Below are positions 16,388 to 24,601 of a stretch of 64,000 bases of DNA, in pieces (within the stretch, counting starts at the first letter, position 1; the number at the start of each line of letters is the position of its first letter). The translations under genes and the position numbers were made by a program. The notes under the pieces were generated by a model. That model was not told the origin of the DNA. It saw nothing but the letters and a program-made list of their open reading frames with translations, and did no database searches. Source of the DNA: WRHT01 sp031550525 (GTDB lineage: Bacteria > Desulfobacterota > Desulfovibrionia > Desulfovibrionales > Desulfovibrionaceae); assembly GCA_031550525.1 (NCBI GenBank), contig JAVBON010000014.1, positions 124,001 to 188,000 on the forward strand. The letters run 5' to 3'.

Positions 16388-16441
16388 TGATTTTAATTAT
16401 CAATTTTAGTCGTGATTATATCCAGTACAAAGAAATGTCAA
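16388..16441 (-). promoter_or_regulatory. Fur-controlled promoter of the feo unit
   Basis: On the minus strand a perfect TTGACA (16441-16436) and a perfect TATAAT (16420-16415) are separated by 15 bases, a short spacer. The Fur-box match TGATTTTAATTATCA (12 of 14 positions) lies at 16388-16402, just past the expected start of transcription. The layout fits iron repression of the genes from 16246 leftwards. Confidence 0.65.
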
Positions 16442-16483
16442 CCGTTCACGGAAGGATTAAGCGTATGAGTTTGGGAAAGGTTG

Positions 16484-16524
16484 TAAAAACAAAGACGCTA
16501 CGGCAAGTTAGCTGTAGCGTCTTT
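16484..16524 (-). terminator. Rho-independent terminator of tRNA-Leu
   Basis: Minus-strand hairpin AAAGACGCTAC/GTAGCGTCTTT (16524-16491) followed by a run of T residues, 7 bases past the end of the tRNA gene. Confidence 0.85.
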
Positions 16525-16530
16525 AAAAAG

Positions 16531-16619
16531 TGGTGCCCAGGACGGGAATTGAACCCGTACAGCCGTTTCCAGCCGAGGGATTTTAAGTCCCTTGTGTCTA
16601 CCATTTCCACCACCCGGGC
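16531..16619 (-). tRNA. tRNA-Leu (UAA)
   Basis: 89 nt including an encoded CCA. The acceptor starts GCCCGGG and pairs with the CCTGGGC end. The anticodon loop CTTAAAA gives UAA, which reads UUA/UUG. A long variable arm (class II) and the T-loop GGTTCAATTCC are present. No integrase or direct repeat suggests use as an insertion site. Confidence 0.95.
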
Positions 16620-16758
16620 GGGTGCGGCAAGCCGCTGAGGAAGCGACAAAGTAGCTTAAAGCGTTTTTTTTGTCAGCATTAAAATATATTCATTTTTTGG
16701 CTGGGATTTAGCGGCGCTACATGAGCCATACGCCGGAATAACAATTAGCGGCGCCGCC

Positions 16759-17151
16759 CTACTCCCCTTCGGCCAGCAGGGCTTTATCCAGCGGGCCGGC
16801 TGCAGGCATGGTCATTTTTTCAAGTTTCGCGCCTTTGTGGTTGAGGGCGTAAAAATGGTGCTCGCAGAGCATTTTATCCACAAACATAAGCTTGCACTCA
16901 GTATGTTCGTTAAGCTTGCGGGTGAAGGCAGCGGCTATTTTTTCAGCCAGTTCCCCACCACGTTCCTGCAAAATGCCCTGAAAAAACGTACGGTCGCCTT
17001 CGGATTCAAAGGCCAGAAACTCGGCTCCAAACGATTCCATGGTGTCGGTAATAAAGCTCTTTATGTCTTCTTCAAGCTTTAAAAGCTCGTCATAGCTTAT
17101 TTCCGGTGAGTAAATGAACTGGCCGAAAACTTCGGTTTTGTATTTGGGCAC
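16759..17151 (-). CDS. Conserved hypothetical cytoplasmic protein
   Basis: Protein of 130 residues with no recognised domain. It starts VPKYKTEVFGQFIYSPEISYDELLKL (first 20: PKYKTEVFGQFIYSPEISYD). It is rich in acidic and aromatic residues, helical in the middle (EERGGELAEKIAAAFTRKL-like) and has MLCEHHFYALNHKG near the C-terminus, with a Cys-x-His-His cluster. A GTG at 17151 with AGGAGG six bases upstream is the clear start; the upstream ATG at 17208 lacks a ribosome site. It is a single gene with a 207-base gap before the phosphatase unit. The function is unknown. Confidence 0.7.
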   Translation of the reverse strand: MPKYKTEVFGQFIYSPEISYDELLKLEEDIKSFITDTMESFGAEFLAFESEGDRTFFQGILQERGGELAEKIAAAFTRKLNEHTECKLMFVDKMLCEHHFYALNHKGAKLEKMTMPAAGPLDKALLAEGE

Positions 17152-17358
17152 AATAAACCTCCTGTTCGCGCAAGGGGCTGGCAGTGTATTAAAACGCCGG
17201 CTCGGCATGTCTTTTGAGACATACTTGCCCTACGAAAATTCTGGCTTGCGGCAAAAAAGCGAAAACTCTTATAATTGCGCATACCCCTACAGCATGTGAC
17301 CACAATAAAAGCCGTTTTGGCACAAACATAAGGCAAAAAGCCGTGCCGCCAACACGCC

Positions 17359-17907
17359 CTACCGCAAAGCGTTCCGCACCGCCTCCGCATCCGCCTGCAT
17401 AATAAAATCGTCTATATGAAACCAGATGGAGTGAAAACCAAAACCGCCCTCACGCATTTCGGCAATGGCCCGCTCTTTGCTCCAGCCCTGCTCCACTATG
17501 CGGTACATGGCCACCATCATGCCGGTTCTGTCCGCGCCGTGCTGGCAATGTACAAGCACGGGCTTTTCGGCATCGCGCACGGCCTGTAGCACGGTTACGA
17601 CCTCATCCATGGAAAGGTCCCAGGTCAGTACCGGAACTTCCACCAGCTTGAGGCTGGTGCCTTCAACTTTATCGGCATCAGAATGAAAAGCCCGCAGGTT
17701 TATTACTGTCTTTATACCCTGCTCTTCATACAGGCGCATCATGCAGGCGTCGGGTTGGCTTGCGCGGTATAAACCGTCGCTGACCTGGTAAAAATTGTTT
17801 TCCGCCGCAAGCTCTGGAGTAAGCCGCACATACTCGCGCTCGTCGCAAGCGGCGCAGCCGCAGGACAAACAGAGACAAAAAACTGTTAACAGATAGCGCA
17901 AACGCAT
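17359..17907 (-). CDS. Lipoprotein-type protein tyrosine/dual-specificity phosphatase
   Basis: Phosphatase of 182 residues with the P-loop VHCQHGADRTGMM (about 120-132), matching HCxxGxxR with catalytic Cys and Arg present. A general-acid Asp candidate lies in VLTWDLSMDEV. The N-terminus is a short hydrophobic segment ending LSCGCAAC, which fits a lipobox, so the enzyme is probably anchored in the periplasm facing envelope substrates. The conserved YRASQPDA near residue 48 is typical of the DSP-like group that includes plant-type PFA-DSPs and bacterial homologues. It is encoded 11 bases after fabD on the same strand. The substrate is unknown; phosphoinositide-like or phosphotyrosine compounds are options. 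Confidence 0.82.
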   Translation of the reverse strand: MRLRYLLTVFCLCLSCGCAACDEREYVRLTPELAAENNFYQVSDGLYRASQPDACMMRLYEEQGIKTVINLRAFHSDADKVEGTSLKLVEVPVLTWDLSMDEVVTVLQAVRDAEKPVLVHCQHGADRTGMMVAMYRIVEQGWSKERAIAEMREGGFGFHSIWFHIDDFIMQADAEAVRNALR

Positions 17908-17918
17908 AGGCCCGAAAC

Positions 17919-18866
17919 CTATTTGCCAAAGGCGGCCAAATCTTCAGGCCCGCTTACGGTAATGGCTTTGTAGGCGCCTTCCTCAGCCACCGGGGCCAGA
18001 ATTTGCCCAACCATTTTAGCCAGCACGTTTTTGGGCGAGCACTCCACAAAAAGCCTCATACCATCGTTAAACTGGCTGGTCACCGTATTTATCCACTGCA
18101 CGGACGAGGTCATCTGCTTGAGCAGCAGGTCTTTTACCTCAGCGCCATTACTGGAAGCTTTGCCGCTTACGTTGCAGTAAACGGGAAAACGCGGGTTGCC
18201 GAAATCGCACTTGTTAATAGCCACGGCCATTTCTTTGGCCGCTTCCGCCATAAGCGGGCTATGGAAAGCGCCGGAAACGGCCAGCGGAATGCCCCGGCCT
18301 TTAAAATCGCGCGCCTTTTCCACCAGCAGCTCAATGGCCTTTTTAGCGCCACTGGCAACAAACTGGGTTGGGGTATTATAGTTGGCTATGCGCAACTCCA
18401 CGCCCGGCATCTCCGCCAGTACCTGCGCCACCACTTCTTCGGCCTTTTGCAGATCCAGCTTTACCATGGCGGCCATGGCCCCATTTCCGTCGGGGTCGGC
18501 CTCGGCCATAAGGCGGCCGCGCAGGGTGACCAGCTCTATTACTTTATCAATACTAAGCACCGATGCCGCAGCCAAGGCGCAATACTCGCCAAGGCTGTGC
18601 CCCGCTGTGGCCGCGGGGGAAAGCTTTTTGGAAAGCTCCATCCAAAGGCTGAGGTTCATTACAGTAAGCGCGGGCTGCAAACGGCTGGTGTCGTCAAGGT
18701 TTTCGCCGCCTTCCCAGTAAATGCCGCGCAGGGCTATGCCGCTTACTTTTTCGGCCTTTTTCCACATATTCATTATATCGGCGTCGCGCTCGGCCAAATC
18801 GCGGCCCATGCCCGCTTCTTGCGCGCCCTGGCCGGAAAAAAGCAGGGCTGTTTTTTCCATACTCAT
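17919..18866 (-). CDS. fabD: Malonyl-CoA:ACP transacylase
   Basis: Moves the malonyl group from CoA to acyl carrier protein for fatty acid elongation in the cytoplasm; 315 residues, the normal size. It has the N-terminal LLFSGQGAQEAGMG motif, the nucleophile Ser in AGHSLGEYCA (about 90), the Arg in TLRGRLM, and the catalytic His in SGAFHSPLM. The ATG at 18866 has GGAG seven bases upstream; the ATG at 18881 does not. No other fab gene is adjacent. It is followed by the phosphatase gene. Confidence 0.95.
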   Translation of the reverse strand: MSMEKTALLFSGQGAQEAGMGRDLAERDADIMNMWKKAEKVSGIALRGIYWEGGENLDDTSRLQPALTVMNLSLWMELSKKLSPAATAGHSLGEYCALAAASVLSIDKVIELVTLRGRLMAEADPDGNGAMAAMVKLDLQKAEEVVAQVLAEMPGVELRIANYNTPTQFVASGAKKAIELLVEKARDFKGRGIPLAVSGAFHSPLMAEAAKEMAVAINKCDFGNPRFPVYCNVSGKASSNGAEVKDLLLKQMTSSVQWINTVTSQFNDGMRLFVECSPKNVLAKMVGQILAPVAEEGAYKAITVSGPEDLAAFGK

Positions 18867-19098
18867 TATATTACTCCACATTTATTTGTTTGTATCTGTT
18901 ATTTCACGTTATTTAGCATTACAGGAGCACACAGTACAACAAAAAAATAGTTTTCCTCTCAAACAACCAACCATCAACATACTGATTTATATTATAAAAT
19001 ATAGCGAAAGCAAGATTATACCGCTCCCATACATGCCGTTTACACCATGAAGAACTACTGGTAATGTCATTAACTCACCAGTTAATACCGGAGTAGCC

Positions 19099-19584
19099 AT
19101 GCAAGCTGAGGATATACTGATAGCCAAACATTTTATAAAGGCCACGCACGACATACTGTTGACCATGGCCGGACTTGAAGCGACTGTGGGCAGGCCGTAT
19201 GTAAAAAGAGACACCCCGCAGGAGGGCGACATCTCCGCTATAATAGGAGTTACCGGCGACCGCAAGGGTACAATATCCGTAAGTTTTGGGCGCAACGCAG
19301 CTTACACCCTGCTGGTAGGCATGCTGGGCGACGATGTGCAGGACGTGCAAAACGACATGGAGGACGTTGTCGGCGAAATAGCCAACATGGTCTCTGGCCA
19401 AGCGCGGGCGGGAATAACCAGCGAAGGCCTTCTACTGCACGGCTCAACCCCCACCATTGTCACCGGCGCGGGCCATATGCTGCACCACAAGGCCTCCGGG
19501 CCGCTCATAGCCATTCCCTTTAAGCTGGGTGACGACTTTTTCACTGTGGAATTTTGTTTTGACGCCTCCACAGCCGCAGCCTGA
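19099..19584 (+). CDS. CheX-like chemotaxis phosphatase domain protein
   Basis: Protein of 161 residues with the CheC/CheX/FliY fold. The diagnostic ExxN helix is EDVVGEIANMVSGQAR (about residues 92-107), and the GTISVSFGRNAAYTLLVGML segment matches the first half of the fold. Family members remove phosphate from CheY-P. Only one ExxN helix is seen, as in CheX rather than CheC. No other chemotaxis gene is nearby. GGAG precedes the ATG. Confidence 0.8.
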   Translation: MQAEDILIAKHFIKATHDILLTMAGLEATVGRPYVKRDTPQEGDISAIIGVTGDRKGTISVSFGRNAAYTLLVGMLGDDVQDVQNDMEDVVGEIANMVSGQARAGITSEGLLLHGSTPTIVTGAGHMLHHKASGPLIAIPFKLGDDFFTVEFCFDASTAAA

Positions 19585-19649
19585 TCATAACCGGAATTTC
19601 GCGGAATTTACGGAGGGCGCTTTTTCACTTGCAACTACCAGAGATTACT

Positions 19650-20021
19650 ATGGCTAAAAAAGACTTACGGCATCATATCAAACATGTATTTTCCGCCTTA
19701 AAATTTTCCTGTTGCGGCATCAAGGCAGCCGCCACGCAAGAAACAGCCTTTATGCAAGAAATTCTGTTACTTGCGGTTGTGCCAACTCTAGCATATTTTT
19801 GCGGCGTGCCAGGCGGCACCATGGTAATTATTATTGCAGGCTGGCTTATGGTTATGGCGCTTGAGCTTTTAAATATGTCCATAGAAAAAGTCTGCGACCT
19901 TGTTTCGCCCGACTTTCACCCCTTGGTGAAAATCGCCAAAGATGCCGGAAGCGCGGCCGTATTTATGGGTATGCTAGCCAACTTCACTTTTTGGGGATAT
20001 TTAGTTTATACCTACTGGTAA
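19650..20021 (+). CDS. dgkA: Diacylglycerol kinase
   Basis: Small integral membrane enzyme of 123 residues that phosphorylates diacylglycerol back to phosphatidic acid. Visible are the ETAFMQEI motif (about 34-41), three membrane helices, and the active-site helix ALELLNMSIEKVCDLVSPDFHPLVKIAKDAGSAAV (20 shown: ELLNMSIEKVCDLVSPDFHP). A TTG at 19629 would add seven residues; the ATG at 19650 gives the usual length. It follows the CheX-like gene by 65 bases, possibly in the same transcript. Confidence 0.92.
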   Translation: MAKKDLRHHIKHVFSALKFSCCGIKAAATQETAFMQEILLLAVVPTLAYFCGVPGGTMVIIIAGWLMVMALELLNMSIEKVCDLVSPDFHPLVKIAKDAGSAAVFMGMLANFTFWGYLVYTYW

Positions 20022-20093
20022 TAACTATTTTTTTGGATACATAAAAACACTGTGTTACACCGCAGAAATCCGACTTTCAGGAGGCATGAATCA

Positions 20094-21668
20094 ATGCAAC
20101 GTATTTCAAGAGTTTTACTAACCATCAGCATCATATGCGCCCTAACCATTTCTGGAGCTATAGCGGGCAATGCCGCCGCCCCCGATAAGCTTTTCAAACT
20201 TGCCGTGGCTTCCGACGTAACCTCGCTGGATCCGCACGTGCAGCTTTCAGAAGAAAGCGTCGCTTACAGCCACTGGGTGTTTGATCCGCTTGTCCGCTGG
20301 ACCAAAGACATGAAGTTCGAACCGCGTCTGGCCGAAAAATGGGAACAGCTAAACCCCACCACCTATCGTGTATACCTGCGCAAGAACGTCAAGTTCCATT
20401 CCGGCAACCCATTTACCGCCAAAGACGTGGTCTGGACCCTTGACCGCCTGAAAAAATCTCCGGACTATAAAGGCCTTTTTGAGCGTTTCTCCGGCGCCAA
20501 AGTCATAGACGACCACACAGTGGATATTATTACCGACAAGCCCTACGGCCTTGTGGTCAATATGATGACCTACATCTTCCCCATGGACAGCAAGTTTTAC
20601 AGCGGCACCGACGCCAGCGGCCAGCCTAAGGACCTTATCAATAAAACAGGCCCCTCCTTCGCCAACCTTAACGCCTCCGGAACCGGACCCTTTATGGTTG
20701 CGGAACGCCAGCAAGACATTGAAATGACCCTCAAGGCCTTCCCCGACTATTGGGGACCGCGCGGCAACGTGGGCACCATGCGTATCACCCCCATAAAGAA
20801 CGACGCTACCCGCGTGGCCTCGCTCCTTTCCCGCGCTTCAGACATGATTATGCCCGTTCCCACTCAGGATTATGACCGCCTGAACAAAAACAGCCATATT
20901 CAGCTTGTTACAATGACCAGCACCCGTGTAATCACCATTCAGATGAACGGCAAACGCAACAAGGCCCTGGCCGACCCCCGCGTGCGTGAGGCCATTGTGC
21001 GCGCCACCGACAACGTGGCCATAGCCAAAACCATTATGCGCGGCTATGTGCAACCCGCAACCCAGCAGATGCCCGAGCAGATGGATGGCTACAACCCCAC
21101 CCTCAAACTGCGCTATGACATGGAAAAAGCCAAACAACTGCTTAAAGAAGCCGGTTACGCAAACGGCCTTTCCCTTACCATGATCGCCCCCAACAACCGC
21201 TACGTTAACGACGAAAAAGTCGCGCTGGCCTTTGTGGGCATGATGGCCAAGCTGGGCATAAAAGTATCGCTCAAAACCATGCCGCGCACCCAGTACTGGG
21301 ATGAATTCGACGCTCAGGTGGCCGACCTGCAGATGCTTGGCTGGCACCCGGATACCGAGGACGCAGGCAACTACACCGAATACCTTTTGATGTGCCCCAA
21401 CAAAGATACCGGCATGGGCCAGTACAACAGCGGCAACTACTGCAACAAGCGCGTGGATGAGTTGGCTTTGGCCTGCCAGAGCGAGACCAACGCCGCAAAG
21501 CGTACCGCCATGCTGCAAGAAATTGAAAAAATAGCCTATGATGAAGCAGCCTTCGTACCCCTGCATTTCGAGCCGCACGGCTGGGCTGCCCTGCAGAGTC
21601 TGAAAAACTTCAACGATGTGCTTAACTCTATGAACTTCCCGTACTTCGGTGATCTGATTATGGAATAA
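20094..21668 (+). CDS. Family 5 solute-binding protein (oligopeptide/dipeptide type)
   Basis: Periplasmic ligand-binding protein of 524 residues for an ABC importer. The signal peptide ends SGAIAGNAAA. The SBP_bac_5 signatures are clear: VASDVTSLDPHVQ, FEPRLAEKWEQLNPTTYRVYL, FHSGNPFTAKDVVWTLDRL, and late RVDELALACQSE and AFVPLHFEPHGW. No cysteine lipobox is present. AGGAGG precedes the ATG at 20094. No permease or ATPase gene is adjacent, so it is an orphan binding protein. It ends in a strong terminator. Confidence 0.93.
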   Translation: MQRISRVLLTISIICALTISGAIAGNAAAPDKLFKLAVASDVTSLDPHVQLSEESVAYSHWVFDPLVRWTKDMKFEPRLAEKWEQLNPTTYRVYLRKNVKFHSGNPFTAKDVVWTLDRLKKSPDYKGLFERFSGAKVIDDHTVDIITDKPYGLVVNMMTYIFPMDSKFYSGTDASGQPKDLINKTGPSFANLNASGTGPFMVAERQQDIEMTLKAFPDYWGPRGNVGTMRITPIKNDATRVASLLSRASDMIMPVPTQDYDRLNKNSHIQLVTMTSTRVITIQMNGKRNKALADPRVREAIVRATDNVAIAKTIMRGYVQPATQQMPEQMDGYNPTLKLRYDMEKAKQLLKEAGYANGLSLTMIAPNNRYVNDEKVALAFVGMMAKLGIKVSLKTMPRTQYWDEFDAQVADLQMLGWHPDTEDAGNYTEYLLMCPNKDTGMGQYNSGNYCNKRVDELALACQSETNAAKRTAMLQEIEKIAYDEAAFVPLHFEPHGWAALQSLKNFNDVLNSMNFPYFGDLIME

Positions 21669-21694
21669 CCGTTCTGGGAATACCTCTTTGTAAA

Positions 21695-21724
21695 GGGAGC
21701 CGGAATTTGACCGGCTCCCTTTTA
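21695..21724 (+). terminator. Rho-independent terminator
   Basis: GGGAGCCGG (21695-21703) pairs with CCGGCTCCC (21711-21719) and is followed by TTTTATTT, directly after the solute-binding protein gene. Confidence 0.92.
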
Positions 21725-21771
21725 TTTGGGGTATTCACATACCGTCTGAAATGTGCTTTTATGCCGGAACC

Positions 21772-22521
21772 ATGGAATTCATCATAACAGCTCTTATAGT
21801 AGTGGCAGTATCGGTAATTGGCGGCATAACCGGCGTGGGCGGCGTGCTTTTCATACCCACCCTGGTTGTGATTATGGGCATGAACACGCACATGGCCACC
21901 GGCACGGTACTGGCCAGCATGATCTTGCCAGCCAGCTACGCAAGTTACCTATACGCCAGAAAAGGCGCGATGGATAAAGAAATTCTTATCCCTCTCTGTA
22001 GCGGCGGCGTCTTGTTCGGCTATCTTGGCGGGCTTATGAAGGTACATGCCAGCGCCTCTGTTCTTACCATACTGCTGGCTGCGGTAGTTATTGTGGCCGG
22101 GCTTAGCGCCTTGCGCGCGCCCAAAGCAGGCAGCCTGCAACTGGGCCAGTCCACTTTAAAAACACGACGTATATTTCTGGCGCTGCTGGGCAGCGGCGTA
22201 GGCCTTATGAGCGGCCTTGCGGGCAGCGGCGGCGGTATACTTACCGTGCCAATAATGATTGCCTGCGGCTTCCCTGTAATGCCCACCGTATGCGCGGGCA
22301 TAGTCTTCACCATACCGGCCGGAATATCCGCATCCATACCCAATGCCATGCATGGGTATATAGACTGGTTTACCCTATCGTGGATAATCGTCGCGCAAGT
22401 AGCGGGCATGTACGCGGGTGTGAGCATAGCCGCAAAAATGCCCGTGCCGTTGTTGCGCAAGCTGGTTGCGGCCGTGTGCATATTTACCGGCGTATTTCTG
22501 TTGGCGCGGGTGCTGCTTTAA
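21772..22521 (+). CDS. TauE/SafE (TSUP) family anion exporter
   Basis: Integral membrane protein of 249 residues with about eight helices. The two family glycine motifs are present: GGITGVGGVLFIPTLV (about 17-32) and SGLAGSGGGILTVPIM (about 146-161), one in each inverted half. Members export sulfite, sulfoacetate or related anions, a plausible need in a sulfate reducer, but the substrate is not shown. The ATG at 21772 is used; an ATG at 21751 adds seven residues before the first helix. It is monocistronic by position. Confidence 0.88.
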   Translation: MEFIITALIVVAVSVIGGITGVGGVLFIPTLVVIMGMNTHMATGTVLASMILPASYASYLYARKGAMDKEILIPLCSGGVLFGYLGGLMKVHASASVLTILLAAVVIVAGLSALRAPKAGSLQLGQSTLKTRRIFLALLGSGVGLMSGLAGSGGGILTVPIMIACGFPVMPTVCAGIVFTIPAGISASIPNAMHGYIDWFTLSWIIVAQVAGMYAGVSIAAKMPVPLLRKLVAAVCIFTGVFLLARVLL

Positions 22522-22616
22522 AAATGTGGCTGCGAGATAATCTGAAATTCGCTTTTATGGCATACGCCGCCTCCTGACTGCACTATCTGAAAGCCTATGA
22601 AAGCGGAGGGATGTAC

Positions 22617-23573
22617 ATGAAGTTTTGCCGGTTTTTATTTGAAGCTATAAATTTTGAACCTACGGCAATTCAGCCCTGCTGTGACGTGCATCTGATTGGA
22701 GTTCCAAAATTCACATTTGGCGGCGGGCCTTTGGATGTAGATGCTTACAGGAGTCATATCAATGATACTTTCTGGGCGTTGCAGGAGCACTCCGATACCT
22801 GTGCCAATTGCCCGCACCTGATAGATGCGGAAATTACCTTTGACGATGAAAACAGCAACAATGTCGGAAAGTATGTAAAACTTCGCACCGTATCTTTCAA
22901 TCAGCACCGCTACTATTGCAACTGCCGGTGCGTATACTGCGACCTTTGGAGTAAAAAGGAGCAAGCCCCGGTCTATTCCGTATTACAGTCGGTGAAGAGC
23001 CTTATGGCCAGTGGAATATTGGATAAACACTGCTATTTCAGTTGGGGCGGCGGAGAGCCGAGTATTCTGAAAGAATTTGATGAGGTCTGCTCTTATATTT
23101 CAGATAGCAATTATACGCAGTATGTGCATACAAATGCCTTGCGCCACTCGCCCCAGATAAACCGCCTGTTGCGGGCAGGAAAAGGCTTAATCAATATAAG
23201 CCTGGACTCAGCTTCGCGTGAAAAATATAAAGAAGTAAAAGGCGTTGACGGATGGGATAAGGTTATAAAAACAATTAAAAGCTATGCGGCGACAGCGCCT
23301 GATCAGATTGAACTGAAATACATCATTTTTGAGGCGACAAACCAGTTAACTGAAATTGCGGCTTTTTTTGAACTTTGCAACAGCTTGTCCATCAAGCGTG
23401 TACAATACTCCCTCGACTTTCGTGAGGTGAACGCGGAAAAAGTCAGCCAAAACACGTTAATGGCTGCCGCTTTTTTCAAGCATCATGCAAGTATGTCCGG
23501 CTGTGCTGCTATTCCGTTTTGTATTGACGCGCCGTACCGCGAAAAAATCACACAGTTGGAGGCCAGCCTTTAG
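22617..23573 (+). CDS. Radical SAM protein of unknown substrate
   Basis: Protein of 318 residues with the radical SAM cluster motif in YYCNCRCVYCDLW (CxxxCxxC, about residues 98-110) and the SAM-binding GGGEP in SWGGGEPSI. Further TIM-barrel features are YVHTNALR and INISLDSAS. N-terminal cysteines (QPCCD near 22, CANCP near 61) precede the core, an arrangement seen in enzymes with an extra N-terminal cluster or a SPASM-like element placed at the front. The ATG at 22617 has GGAGGG six bases upstream. Base composition is visibly more AT-rich than in neighbours, with more varied codon endings, so recent transfer is possible. No peptide or sugar partner gene lies beside it. Confidence 0.82.
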   Translation: MKFCRFLFEAINFEPTAIQPCCDVHLIGVPKFTFGGGPLDVDAYRSHINDTFWALQEHSDTCANCPHLIDAEITFDDENSNNVGKYVKLRTVSFNQHRYYCNCRCVYCDLWSKKEQAPVYSVLQSVKSLMASGILDKHCYFSWGGGEPSILKEFDEVCSYISDSNYTQYVHTNALRHSPQINRLLRAGKGLINISLDSASREKYKEVKGVDGWDKVIKTIKSYAATAPDQIELKYIIFEATNQLTEIAAFFELCNSLSIKRVQYSLDFREVNAEKVSQNTLMAAAFFKHHASMSGCAAIPFCIDAPYREKITQLEASL

Positions 23574-23608
23574 GCAACGCATCCTCCATGCTTCCAAAAC
23601 CTGTAATG

Positions 23609-23634
23609 CCGTAAGCGCCCAGAGGCGCTTACGG
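23609..23634. terminator. Hairpin between convergent genes
   Basis: CCGTAAGCGCC (23609-23619) pairs perfectly with GGCGCTTACGG (23624-23634). It lies between the radical SAM gene and the leftward gene ending at 23669. No long T run follows, so termination strength is uncertain. Confidence 0.55.
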
Positions 23635-23668
23635 CCTTACAAGATTGCTGCCGTAGCGGCGTTGCCGC

Positions 23669-24484
23669 CTATTGGCTGCTTACGGAAAATTGCTTGTAAT
23701 ACAAAGGCAAATCGTTGGCCTGGGCGGAAATTTGCACTTTAGCTATATCGTCTTTGTTGATGGTGGGCGGTATTTTTGAAAGTATATCCATTTTTCTGAA
23801 GCGGGAAATCTGAAAGCTCAACACGCCACGCGCGCTGGGTGTAATATCAATTACCGCTCCCTCCCGAGTTACCAAAGCGATGCTGCACTTGCCCACCAAA
23901 GTAAGGCCCTGCTGCTGGTTGCTGAGATCGTATGTAGTGCGTATGCGATCATCAGCCTCGAAAATGGTTTTGAGGTTGCTGATTTTCACTGGGTGCTTTT
24001 CCATTTGCTCCGCAAGGGCCACCTCTTGCTCAATACCGGCAGTACGCACCGGCCCAAGCTGACTTAGCAGCAAGGCCAAATCTTCTTGCGTGGGAGCTGC
24101 GGTGTTGGGCACGGAAAGAGGAGTGGGGGCGGAAGAGCTTTGCCCGCCCAAGCTTCCGTTGGGCATTACCACCGAGTTAACAGCGTAGCTTGAGGCTGTT
24201 CCACTGCCGGTAAACCGCCCCACCAGCTCTTCGTTGGAAAGGCTTTCCATTTTTATTTTTATATCGCCCAGCGAGCGCTGCAAATCGCGCCGTTCCGTGT
24301 AGGTAACCTCATAACGGTTCTTGTAGTAAAAGGTGCCGTAAGCGCCAACTATGCAGGCCGTAATAAGAATAACCAGAAAAAGTATGAACAGTTTTATCCA
24401 GAAGCTGTGCAGCCGGAATGCGCTGACGTCGCAATCGTCACGCATCAATATAATGCTATAGGTCGGTTTTACTGATTTTTGCAT
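23669..24484 (-). CDS. Single-pass membrane protein with coiled coil, unknown function
   Basis: Protein of 271 residues with a cytoplasmic N-terminus, one membrane helix (about 30-52, IKLFILFLVILITACIVGAY), a short coiled-coil-like stretch (YTERRDLQRSLGDIKIKMES), a Ser/Gly/Pro-rich linker and a C-terminal beta-rich domain (about 160-271). The topology is bitopic with the domain in the periplasm. It is encoded 117 bases after the L,D-transpeptidase on the same strand and may act in the same envelope process (inference). I do not recognise the family. Confidence 0.7.
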   Translation of the reverse strand: MQKSVKPTYSIILMRDDCDVSAFRLHSFWIKLFILFLVILITACIVGAYGTFYYKNRYEVTYTERRDLQRSLGDIKIKMESLSNEELVGRFTGSGTASSYAVNSVVMPNGSLGGQSSSAPTPLSVPNTAAPTQEDLALLLSQLGPVRTAGIEQEVALAEQMEKHPVKISNLKTIFEADDRIRTTYDLSNQQQGLTLVGKCSIALVTREGAVIDITPSARGVLSFQISRFRKMDILSKIPPTINKDDIAKVQISAQANDLPLYYKQFSVSSQ

Positions 24485-24601
24485 AACTTAATCCAACCTG
24501 GGTAACGCCCATAAAAAGTTTTGCCCTGCTTTGCCGCCCATGGCGGAGCCGGACCTGATGCGTTACGGCCAGTGCCGGGAGCCCCCCGGACGGCCGCGTA
24601 C

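Noticed and set aside
16531..16619. tRNA-Leu as an integration site for a mobile element
   Set aside because: No integrase, no direct repeat of the tRNA end and no foreign block on either side.
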